DNA of 64,000 nt from Lojkania enalia. Taxonomy: Eukaryota > Ascomycota > Dothideomycetes > Pleosporales. Position numbers and translations under genes: made by a program. The stretch lies in assembly GCA_010094045.1 (NCBI GenBank), contig ML986702.1:62001-126000 (forward strand), given 5' to 3'. Of this stretch, positions 23,901 to 34,285 are shown in pieces. A model generated the notes under the pieces. The model was given only the letters and a program-made list of their open reading frames with translations, ran no database searches and was not told the DNA's origin. The stretch's first letter is position 1, and the number at the start of each line of letters is the position of its first letter.

Positions 23901-26125
23901 TCGGAGGTCCTGTAGCTTTCCTAGGCCTCGACTGCCGGACTGAACGCCAACGTGATGAAGTTCTCGAAAATGACACATACTACAAGGTCCTGGACCTTCT
24001 CAAAGCAGCGATTATCAGGGACGAGACCAAGCATCTCATTGTACTCCTTGGCGTACCTATCGCGTACCCAAGACTAAATTTCCTTGAGAACATCCTGACA
24101 AGCAGACTGATGGACCCCATCAAAGCCTTGGGACGAGCCGGGCTCCTAGGCAACTTTGTCAACAAATTCGACGGCGGCGTTGAAATCCTTGACGATTTGG
24201 ATGACCACTGGACTGCCAAGCATCACAAGGACGAGCGTAACTGGTTCATCGAGCAACTTCAAAGCATCGCTCAGACGAAATCTGTCCGGGTGACGATTCT
24301 TGGGGGCGATGTCCATCTCGCCGCTGTTGGCCAGTTTTTCACGAACAAGAAACTCAACATTCCAAAGGACAAGGACTTCCGATACATGCCCAACGTCATC
24401 AGTTCTGCCATCGTGAACACACCGCCGCCGGAGATGATGGCTGATATCCTCAATAAGCGGAACAAGATCCATCACCTCGATCCGTACACAGACGAAGACA
24501 TGATACCACTCTTCACGCATGATGTTGATGGCAAGAAGAGAAACAATACTCACCTCCTTCCACGCCGCAACTATTGTACAATACGTGAATACAAGCCTGG
24601 CACAACACCACCCAGGACTCCCTCTCCTCCTCCATCTCTCAGCCAAGGCCCACGTCTCTCACGCACATTGTCAGACTTTACTCCCGGACAGATGGTCAGA
24701 CGCATGAGTAGTAGACGGGCGAGCAGAGCTCAGGGGCCCCCTGTGGCATACTACAACAACCCAACCTATGCCGCAGCCGACGAAGCCGCCGCCGCCCGCC
24801 AATCGTCCTTCTCCCCCGAACCCGATGAACGACCTCGTTCTCGCCGTGCTTCGCTTTCCAGCCTCTTCCGCCGCCGCGCATCAGTAGACTCCGTCAACCC
24901 ACCCTCCTCGGCGCATAGTATGCCCACGCCGCGAAAGGATTCATTCACGCAGGACCGCCCTTCCCCATTCCACCGCCGCCCCTCTCTCCTGAAGAGAGGC
25001 ACGCTCAAGGGCACAGGCGATTTCATCAATCTGGAAGGCGGCCTAGATGTAATTTTAAATCTTGAAGTCTCGCAAAAGGATCCTGCCGGCATAACAATGC
25101 CGTATCGCCTCCTGATCCCCGCACTAGACTGCCCGCCGCCGACAACCCCAGCAATTGAGAAATCCGAACGCAGGAAATCCCGTATTGGCAGCATGTTGGG
25201 TGTTTTTGGGAGTAGGAAGAGGGGCACGATTGGCGAAGACGGATACTCGCGATCCGGCAGCGAAATCAGCGACAACGAGAGTGATATTAGCTCAGAAGAC
25301 GATGGAGAGCGCACTCGACGCCGATACAAGGTCGGCCCTCGGATCATGATTCCCGGGCTTTCTCGCCGCCGCGACCGCGACCGCGACCGCGAAAGCAAAT
25401 ACCGGCCCCATGACACGGCCAGATATCCAGACGCCGACCGCAACCACACAAGCATCGACTACACCTCCCCACCGCCTACATCCAGACAAAACGTCCCCAC
25501 ACTCTCCTCCACCATCCCCTCCCGAACTCCCAGCAACCGCCAACCAATGTACAACTCCTCCCACAAATCGCAGCTCCCGCACCCGTCCTCACACACATAT
25601 CCCGAACCCGCCGACGAACAAGCGAAAGTCCACAGGCGCTCCATGGGCGGTATACTCAACCAACACCGCGGTGCGGATTTCGAGCATGACGCACACGTCC
25701 TCGCGCACACGCCGTCCACCAAGCAAGCCCAGGACGCCTCGAGGCGGAAGCGAGAGAGCTATCCGCCGCATCCCGCAATCGTAGGAAAAGGACCCGGGTC
25801 TCCGTATCAGAGGACAGGTGTAGAGGCAAGGGATGATTACTTTGGTTCGCGCAAGGGGTCGAGGGGAGAGGATGGGACGCAGCATCATCATCACCACCAT
25901 CACCACCATCGGCAGCAGCAGCAGCAGCATAGGTCTTCCGGCCAGGCGGAAGGTAGTGCGGGCAGCCGCTGGGACTCGTTTGGCAACCGGGATCGCGATC
26001 GTGATGCCGGCGTCGGAGCGCGGTATCTAGGCCACGGCCGCTATGAGGATGAGGAGGACAGTGATGAGGGGAGTGCGGATTCTTTTGTGCCGCCGAGGAA
26101 GAGGGGGTGGAGGATTTGGCGATGA
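20927..26125 (+). CDS. PhoD-like phosphatase domain protein
   Basis: Two exons, 20927-23656 and 23705-26125. Intron 23657-23704 (GTAAGT...TTAACTGAGTTTAG) joins WDDHDIID to GYGSYPHHF in phase 0. The product is about 1,716 aa. The start chosen is the first in-frame ATG (MENRRNSGSYSS). Residues 1-580 are disordered and Pro/Arg/Ser-rich with a coiled stretch (EERRARMLEAELAAQEKAEA). Residues about 585-1205 form the PhoD-like metallophosphatase domain, with GGGDQIYND (about 831), WDDHDIID (about 902) and GGDVHLAAVGQF (about 1109) as metal and active-site segments. The remainder is disordered, with SRRASL-type Arg/Ser repeats, an RDRDRDRDR run, ten consecutive His and a Q5 run (25888-25929), plausibly phosphorylated. 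Long fungal homologues with this layout exist; substrate unknown. Confidence 0.88.
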
Positions 26126-27333
26126 AAAAGAGAAGGAAAAAAAAAAAAGGAATGGAAATGGATATGGAAAAGAATTAGGGTTAGGTTAGTTTCATGTGTT
26201 GTTATGAGGGTATTATTGCGATTTGGGTAATGGGACGAATGGATGGATGAATATATAAGGGCTGGAAAAATCCGGGTTACGGTACGGATTTATAGTTTGC
26301 ATAGGTAGTGGTTTCGTTTCGTTCTCGTATTCGTTTCGTCCTCAGATATTAAATTCTTACTTCGATATTTGGGGGGAAGTCGGCTGCAGGCGTTTGCGCT
26401 GACCGTCAAGCCCGCTGTCGGCCCCGCAGGTTTTCCGTGCCTGCGCCTTGAAACTGTATGATTTTGTATCGTAAAATACCTTAGGTCTTGTTTTCAATTT
26501 GCATTGTTATGTTCCCTCTGTTTGCCTCCGTCTATGCCGCGATCGAGCAGGGTTCCTTTCCCTCCCATCATCACTTTCGTCCCTTATGGGGCCCCTGCGG
26601 ATTCTGCTCACCGTGCCACAATTCCCATGGTAGCCCTATCAGCTTTCCTACTTGCACTTATTATTAACTTTCAACCTACTGTGTCTCTCTCTTTCCCAAT
26701 ATTTCAGGAAAAGTGCTTTTCGTTTTCTTTTACTTCCTATCCTTCCCTCGACCCGGATTATTTGAATGGAAATCCCGCTCGCTCACTTTTCATGACGACC
26801 TTACTACCCTTCTTTGCCGCCCAACACTTGAAACAACTTCCTATGCCATTTTCCACCCTAAGGCACAAGAGTCTCTTATTTCCTAATTATGGGTCGCACG
26901 ATATAGCTGCTTCTCCGACGATCTGGACTCGAGATGGGCCAGGGCACGGTCTGCCTTGTAATCGTACCAGATTTAGTCGCTAGACGACCGTCTGATGATT
27001 ACGTTGGCGACAGACGGCCACCGTTACCGTAATACGGTAAGCTAGAAATCATAAGTATCCTACGTCTCGCAGTAGCGCATGTACCACACCTGCTTCATTC
27101 CCATAGTTGACCCGTCTAACCCTATAATTATGTACTTGAAGAAATAAAAATCGGCCTAGACAGTATTTAGCTTGACTTGTGACACGGGACCGAGCAGGCT
27201 AAGGATTTCTGTCTAGCATACAATCGCAGCTACGTCGAAGACTCAGTAAAAATTTGTGATTCTTGGACTACAGAAGCACAAATGTAGACGGACTGTAAAT
27301 TCAGCATCCCCTATTATACAGTGCTGGAGGTAG
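26126..27333. other. intergenic region downstream of PhoD-like gene
   Basis: Begins with an A-rich 3' UTR-like segment (A12 near 26138). A 159-codon open frame (26504-26983) starts at TTG and is pyrimidine-rich without known motifs, so it is not called. From about 27000 the sequence turns AT-rich towards the recombinase relic. Confidence 0.45.
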
Positions 27334-28760
27334 TTGACTACACAAGCAGATTCCACCGTTCTGCTTGATAAGAGGCGTAAAGACCCAGGTTTGAAGTCTG
27401 TCGAAGCGCTACTCTCTCGACCTATACTTAAAGACGCAGACTTCCTAACGCTAAAACAGAAGGAAGAGAAACTTGATTATCCTATTTTCCAACTCTCTAG
27501 ACCTACATTCTATAACCTATGGCATCAAGACATACCTAGTTAGCAGTCTCCGCAAGGAGCTACGATTCTGTACAATGCAGGTCGGGGCCAGAGCTAGGCT
27601 TAACGGCATACAACATATATAAAGCTAAATGCGCATATTCGAAGCTGCTGACGTTCCTCTTACTCAGTAGGGGCTCTTACCGATGCCCTTCTCAACCATG
27701 TCCTTTCTAATACCAGGTAAGTATTCTAGGGGAGCTATTATACCAATCATGTCCACGAAAAGTTTATAAAGTTGGCTTACGGGCCATAGAAGGTTGAGAT
27801 GACAGCCTCTTCCAGAGTCCCCGTAGAATGCCCCTACGCAGGGATGCAGGAGCGCCCGTGGATCCAAGTATAGAAGATTCACAAGCATTTAAAGAGCGTA
27901 CTAACGTACGCAGTCTCCTCCCATTATTATAAACCGCACGATAAGCCAAAGATTACAAAATATTCAGATCAACCAAATCACGGCTTGACAATCTCATTAG
28001 AACACTCTCGAACTTAAAGGCCCAAGAGAAGGGGACTAAATACTTTAACCGCATCAACAACTTGCATGCTTAAGACCAAGAGCCTCTCAGAAGAATATAG
28101 CCCAGGAAAGATCTTAACGAGGCAGTAGCAGTAGCCGCGCGGCGGCTGTTGCACGGTTTCTACAAAGCTGCGACAATAATGTCGATGAAGGCTACCTAGT
28201 GAACCAACGCTCAAAGCTGTACATAGATCTACTTATTAATTATCTGACTCATCGACTTCAAACGAGTGCACGTCCAAAGTCCGAAGTTGCCGAGATGGGA
28301 TCTAAGGTTATGAGTGGGGACGGAATCACCGACAATGACCCTGACTTGACTGTCTCTCTAATCACAAATGAGTCCAAGAATCACCAACGCAAATATAGTC
28401 CAAGTGCTTCCTCGGTTGTGGCTCCTTTCGCGGCCGGAGCGAGCTTCTAAATCTCTATCAATGAATACATGATAAAATTACAACGTTTAATGGACTTTTC
28501 CGTGTCCTGAGTGCCATCATCAGGCAATAGGTAATTTTCTGATCGAAGGCGGTGCATTGGCACGGAGTAATCACGTTGAGGTGGTCCACAGCAAAATCCA
28601 CACGCCTAATCTTCCCTCGTTTACAAATCTAGTAAAGGGCATGTCACAGTGTATACTTCTCGAACACTCCTTAGTGGAGGGAGGCTTATAAGGCATATAG
28701 GACGAATCCATAACAAGGAAGGCATGGGTCGATGGTAGCACTACATGGTACATTACGTGG
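27334..28760 (+). pseudogene. decayed DUF3435-type (tyrosine recombinase-related) gene with C2H2-like tail
   Basis: Pieces in several plus-strand frames read as one family in order: RRKDPGLKSVEALLSRPIL and KEEKLDYPIFQL (27376-27520), RKELRFCTMQVGARLRLNG (about 27555), LLNHVLSNT (about 27690), GSYYTNHVHEKFIKLAYGP (about 27730), PHDKPKITKYSDQPNHGL (about 27935), VNQRSKLYIDLLINYLTHR (about 28198), and finally NHVEVVHSKIHTPNLPS (about 28578), a C2H2-like segment. This order is what I recall for fungal DUF3435 proteins, a family related to the tyrosine recombinases of Cryptons and Starship captains. Stops and frame changes between segments show it is dead and 5'-truncated. Not confirmed by a search. 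The open frame at 28878-29147 may be a further piece. Confidence 0.55.
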
Positions 28761-29328
28761 CATTAGTAAACGACGAAAATGAGGGACCCTGCTCTCCGTC
28801 TAGTCGATATTCTTCATCAGGATCCCCTTCGGACGATGGATATCGAGGAAAGACCAGCAAAAGAAACTTAGTAAGGAATGAAGGAGGCAGATACTAAATC
28901 TGAAGTCCATGTGGAAGCCAAGTCGATAGCTACTCGTCATAACCGGGCGCTCCGAAAGGGCGCAGAGAATATGGTAATCACGATGGGTACCATCAGCATC
29001 ATAACAGATGCGTCTACCGATTCGGCATCTTGCACTCGTGCCTCAGCGTCTTCGGCAGACGCAAATGCTATTAAGATTAATCCGCGCTTTCTATCAAACG
29101 AGCCGTGGCAAGGGCGGAAATGGTTAAGGTCACTCGAGTGTTTATAGGTACAGCTTTCTAGGAGAAGCTACGCTCCCTTCATAGAATTAGTTAAAGACTA
29201 TAACTTAATAGACATATAAGGTACGACAAAATGTTTACATCTTCTTAAATTATCTTTATGTACCGGCCGAGTTTATAAATATACGTTTACGTAGCATGTC
29301 AAATATAATGAAATGAGAGAGCCATAAA
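28761..29328. other. gene-free stretch after the recombinase relic
   Basis: Includes an 89-codon open frame (28878-29147; Ala/Ser/Lys-rich, no recognised domain) that may be the far end of the relic. The rest is AT-rich up to the LTR copy. Confidence 0.35.
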
Positions 29329-29508
29329 TTTGATGGGAATTCTGGCAAGTCTGCCGAGCTGTATCGGATATTGTCGTTCGATATCACGCTGGATATCAGC
29401 TGATATACCCCTATTTCTATGTACATAAATATGGCCCGCTGGCCATCCTCAATCAACCAGTTCAGTTCCTCATCTCCCTCCCTGAGACAAGATTCGCCTC
29501 TCACCACA
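29329..29508 (+). mobile_element. solo LTR-like element, family 2 copy B
   Basis: 180 bp, starting TTTGATGGGA (second base differs from copy A's TGTGATGG) and ending CTCTCACCACA. Perfect 5-bp flanking duplication ATAAA (29324-29328 and 29509-29513). Same orientation as copy A and alike throughout, including ATATCAGCTGATAT. Interpreted as a solo LTR; no coding content. Confidence 0.8.
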
Positions 29509-30512
29509 ATAAATATGAGATAAAAAGAGCAGGGTTTCAGGAAAGGGAGATGATAATAGAAAAGGACAGGTTGGTCTCCTAATACCACCAACCCTCTTCG
29601 AACACCTAAGCATCTAGTGTTAATAGTGCCGAAGGCATCACGGGACTACCTAGGGATGTAGAATAAGTCTGTATAATTACAGTCGCTAGCAGATCCGGCT
29701 CCACCCCAAACACGGCTACAACACACTTCAACCTCACTTGTAAGCAAATGTCCTGCCATCTCATCGTACGCATCTAGTTAGACTTTATTAGTCCAGGCAC
29801 GTGATTTTCAGCAATACAAGAAAGTACTTCTCTATAATAGCTCGAGCTGATGACACTATGGCCGGAGCGAGTCAGCCAAATCGCTCTAATTATTTTATGA
29901 TGCTGCTTATCTAAGCGTACTTATCCAGCCACGTGATTAGAATAGTTGAACCTCAGCCTCGTTGCTGTTCCGTACCCCACTGCCCATGGGACTTACTTCG
30001 TAAAAGTCTTTCTGTAAGCATAGTTGCGCTTCTTTGACTGCCCTTTTTTCTCATGTCTATTCTTATGGCACGTTTTGCTACAGTCCGCTAATTCTACAGC
30101 CCTGTTTGCTTTGTGAGCATGCAAAGCCCGCACCTCTCCTCTTTCTCCTAGTCATGCAGTATAATCATCAAGAAAGCTGGTCATAGGTTAGAGATAAGCC
30201 CAATTCGCATTTTCTTGCACTGAAGGCTGAGGAAGTAGACCCGAGCATGAGGGTCAAGGCTAGGCTGCGCGTTTATTGGGGCATCGACATTGGATAAATC
30301 TCGAGTTGGTGCCACGCAAGCAGAGGTGATAACCGACAGCCTCGACCTATCATCTGAACCCTGAGGCCGTTTTATGTTTCAAATAATGCACTGCCCCCCG
30401 GGTCAAGACTTTAGACAGAACCATCACCTTCACAAAGCTAACCAGAAGATAACTACCTCCTTTTGGTCACATACACAACAAGCAAGGCAATCGCTCCTTT
30501 CCACCTTTTACA
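29509..30512. other. upstream region of dynamin-like gene
   Basis: No gene recognised. The proximal 500 bp are GC-balanced and presumably contain the promoter; the distal part is AT-rich like the block before it. Confidence 0.4.
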
Positions 30513-33153
30513 ATGGTTTTGAAGCATTTCGACAATGATATCTTCAACGAACTCTGCTCAAAGGACCAACTAGACCTTCTAGACTCGATAGATCGTCTCC
30601 GCTCCCAAGGTATCGATCATTATGTCTCTCTACCACAAATCATCGTTTGCGGCGACCAATCCTCTGGCAAAAGCTCTGTCCTCGAAGCCATCTCAGGTGT
30701 CTCTTTTCCAGTGAAGAGTAACCTATGTACCCGTTTTCCAACCGAATTAATCTTACGCAAAACGCCAAACGTCAACGTAAGCGTCTCCATTGTCCCACAC
30801 CACTCCCACAGCGAATCAGAACATGCTTCTCTCAGCAGTTTCCGTGAAACACTTGATGGCTTCGATGCGGTGCCAGACTTGATCGAAAAGGCTAAGACAG
30901 CTATGGCCATTGGTAGTTTTGGTCGAGCGTTCTCGAAAAATCTCTTGCGGATCGAAGTGTCTGGCCCTGATCGACCACATCTTACGATCGTGGATTTGCC
31001 TGGTCTCATTCACTCCGAGACGAAGCAGCAATCCGCAACTGATATTGAGCTTGTGCAAGATGTCGTCAAATCATACATGAAAGAGCCCAGGAGTATTATT
31101 CTCGCAGTTGTATCTGCGAAGAACGACTACGCCAACCAGATCGTGCTGAAGCTCGCCCGCGCTGCCGACAAGACCGGAACTCGCACGCTTGGCGTGATAA
31201 CGAAACCTGACACTTTGATTTCAGGGTCCAACAGTGAAGCCATGTACGTTTCGCTCGCCCGGAACCTTGACGTTGAGTTCCGTCTCGGATGGCATGTTCT
31301 CAAAAACATGGACTCGGAAACCGGATCCTGGTCTCTCTCCAAGCGCGACGAAGAAGAAAGGCACTTCTTCTCGGAGGGTATATGGACCACGCTCCCGGAT
31401 TCCATTCTTGGCATTGCACTATTGAGAGAGCGACTGAGCAAGCTACTTCTCGCCCAAATCGCAGCCGAACTCCCAAGTCTCATTGACGAAATTGAACTCA
31501 AATCTGCCGCCTGCCGTACCCAACTACAAAAGCTCGGCCAACCCCGAGCCAATATCGAAGAACAGCGTCTCTACCTCCTCACCCTCAGCCAAACCTGCCA
31601 ATCCCTCACCAAAGCTGCTGTCGATGGAACTTACAACGACCCCTTCTTCGGCGACGCCAAAACCGGCGCTGGCTACCAGAAACGTATTCGCGCTGTTATA
31701 CAAAACCTCCACCAGTCTTTCGCCGAAACAATCGCTCGCGAAGGCCACCGCTACGCCATCGTCGATTCCTCCGGTGAAACGCCCTCAAAATCTCGCAATC
31801 CAAATGTAAAAACCCTTACCCGCGCCAGGTTCCTCGACCACATCGAAGACCTCATGAAGCGCACCCGCGGTCGTGAACTTCCCGGCACCTTCAACCCCAT
31901 GATTATATCTGATCTCTTTTTCGAGCAATCACAGCCCTGGGAAGCGCTCGCCCAATCTCATATCGAGAAAGTGGCACGTGCGGTGAGAATCTTCCTCAAA
32001 CGCCTCATCTCTCACGCCGCAGACGCTTCCACTTGCGGCGCGCTATTCCAGACGTTGATCGAACCCGCACTTGAGCAGATCGTGAAGGATTTGAAAGGCA
32101 AGACGGCAGACTTGCTTGCTCCACACCGGCGTGGGCATCCGATTACGTATAACCATTATTTCACGGAGACTGTGCAGAAAGTCAGGAAGGAGAGGAGCAG
32201 GGCAGAATTCACGCGCGTTATTCAAGATTTCTTTGGTATTAAGTCACTGCACTCGTCCGAGGCGCGTCATTATGGAGGTATAGACTATCATCGGTTGTTG
32301 GATGCGCTGATAGCGCGTAATGAACCAGATATGAATCGATATGCGTGTTCAGAGGCGTTAGATTGCATGCAAGCCTATTACCAGGTACACAATTCCACTC
32401 CCCTTCACTAAACCTCTTTCTTAGAATAGTTATACTAAAAGATACTCCTATTCGCTTAGGTCGCGCTCAAACGCTTCGTTGACGATATCGCTGTCGAAGC
32501 TATCGAAACCAACATTATCGCCAAACTCGACGACATCCTTTCGCCGATCAAGGTTACGTATCTTACCGCTGATGTGGTGGCGAGCGTTGCGGGAGAGTCA
32601 GAGGAGAGCCGTGCGAAGCGCAAGCAATTGATGAACCAGTTGGACATGCTGGTTAGGGGATCGGAGACTTGTAAGAGGTTTATGGTTGGGAGGCTACAAG
32701 GTACGTATGATTCCGTATCAAGATTAGAATAGTGTAAGTAGGCTGGGAACGGGCTAATGTGTATTGTAATTGATAGGTACACGGGATGTGACAACTCACC
32801 AGGGAAGCTCTAGAACTTCGTCGCCGGCGTTGTCGTTAGTGTCTGCCCGCACAAGCTTGGACGAGCTCATTGAAGATGAGAGGCTGGAGGAAGTTGATTT
32901 ACCTACGACAGAGGTTTACGATGAGTCGACACAGCTCCCAGAACCTACTATATTAGATTATCCTGTCGAGGCTGTGGCCGAGCCTGAACCTGAACCTGAA
33001 TCTAATGTTATTGAGGAAGCCCCAACCGCGGCTGGATGGGCACAGTGGGGGCTCGAGTTGCCGAAAAAGTCTACGAAGAAGGGAAAGAAGGGGAAGGTTT
33101 CTTATCCTTCTGAAGTTCCTCCTTCCCTCCAGATACCTGAAGGGGAATATTGA
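30513..33153 (+). CDS. dynamin-like GTPase
   Basis: Three exons, 30513-32384, 32460-32700, 32777-33153; 829 aa. Introns 32385-32459 (GTACAC...CTTAG) and 32701-32776 (GTACGT...GATAG) preserve frame. The N-terminal dynamin GTPase domain has the P loop GDQSSGKSSV (residues 47-56), switch-I Thr in NLCTRFPTE, DLPG (about 165) and TKPD (about 240). A middle/stalk helical region follows. Exon 2 encodes a GTPase effector-like segment (VALKRFVDDIAVEAIE). The C-terminus is acidic with an EPEPEPE repeat, then GWAQWGLELPKKSTKKGKKG. There is no PH or membrane segment. This resembles the large, variable set of Mx/dynamin-like proteins in Pezizomycotina, not the conserved Vps1, Dnm1 or Mgm1. Membrane remodelling or defence roles are possible but not shown here. 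Confidence 0.88.
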
Positions 33154-34040
33154 TTTTCGTGATGCCTGTATTTGGCTGGAAGATTAATGTATTGAGATGA
33201 TAATATTACGGCTTTTGAGATCTGGCGAAGCGTTGTGAGAGTAGCAAGATCATCGCTTCTTGTTGAGGATTTGCGTCTCATTCTTACTTCTCTAGACGGC
33301 AGATTTTTCCATGGCGATAAGGAGCATGCTTTTGTGGTCTGTATAATCTGCAGACTCCTTAGTATAGCAGCATTTTTGCACCACGATGCAAAACTAGAGG
33401 TTTTCCAGAGACTAAGATTAGGAAACTTTGTTATGAAGCTAGCCACTTACGCAATCATTAGCGGCTGCATGTTATGACTAGACTCTTGTCACAATTCAAA
33501 TGGTTCAGGTCCCTGCAGAAGCTATTTATGCGACATAGTTTAGGCGCATCTTGGAGGCATACGCTAAAGCATTCTGTTCAGGACGCTGAGCCCATCATGC
33601 TTGTGTTTGGTGCTTTTCTAGAGGACGAAAGGTGCTCTTCTAGATCATTGTCTGCTGACCTACGTAAGACTGGTGCGCCTACCTTTGAGAGGATTCCAAT
33701 TTCGCTAATCGCTGTAGCCCTTTCAACCTTAGCTACCGTTGTATAGGAGCTGCCACCGTGCGGGAAGCTCTCGCTGAACGGACAGTAAATGTTATTCTCT
33801 TCCAGGTGCCGAAATGCTTAACTTTGATGATAGGATCATCCCTTGTCTCGGGATAGTTAATGGTGACGCACAATGGGTAGAAAATATCTCGAATAGTGTC
33901 ATTGTGAAGCCTTGCGAGAACTTTATAGCAGTACGGGGTGAAGGGGAGATTATATCATCAATTGGGAACATTGTAAGCTACATGGAATAGTGAAGGCGCC
34001 CCAATTAGTTGATGTATAAATTCTAAACAGACATTAGATT
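33154..34040. other. gene-free stretch downstream of dynamin-like gene
   Basis: Open frames at 33235-33477 and 33474-33746 adjoin but resemble nothing known, and reverse-strand frames overlap them. May be decayed coding sequence. Becomes AT-rich rightward. Confidence 0.35.
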
Positions 34041-34285
34041 TTACATAATTTCATAGTAGACTTTGTAGTTGAGTGCCACATCATTCCTTAAACTAGGATA
34101 TTTTAGTGCCTTTATCAATCAACCATTCCCGGATCCCAAGGGCAGGGCCTCGGGTCCTCCCAATTCATTCATGACTTTCTCTAGTCGGCCGACACAAATT
34201 AAAGTCGATGATTTGATTATTTCCATCCAGCATAATATTCGATGGATCAATGTCGTTCTAGACAAGCCGTAGTGAGTGAAGTTAG
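34041..34285 (-). pseudogene. protein-kinase-like C-lobe fragment, degenerate
   Basis: The minus strand from about 34283 reads LHSLRLV, stop, NDIDPSNIMLDGNNQ, IIDFNLCRPTRESHE, stop, IGRTRGPAL. This is the catalytic loop (HNDIxPSN type) and DFx segment of fungal kinase-like proteins. A TAG interrupts the loop, more stops follow, and one residue before IIDF seems missing. No intact gene surrounds it. Read by motif only. Confidence 0.5.

Noticed and set aside
26504..26983. 159-codon open frame
   Set aside because: TTG start, pyrimidine-rich, no domain and no supporting splice sites.
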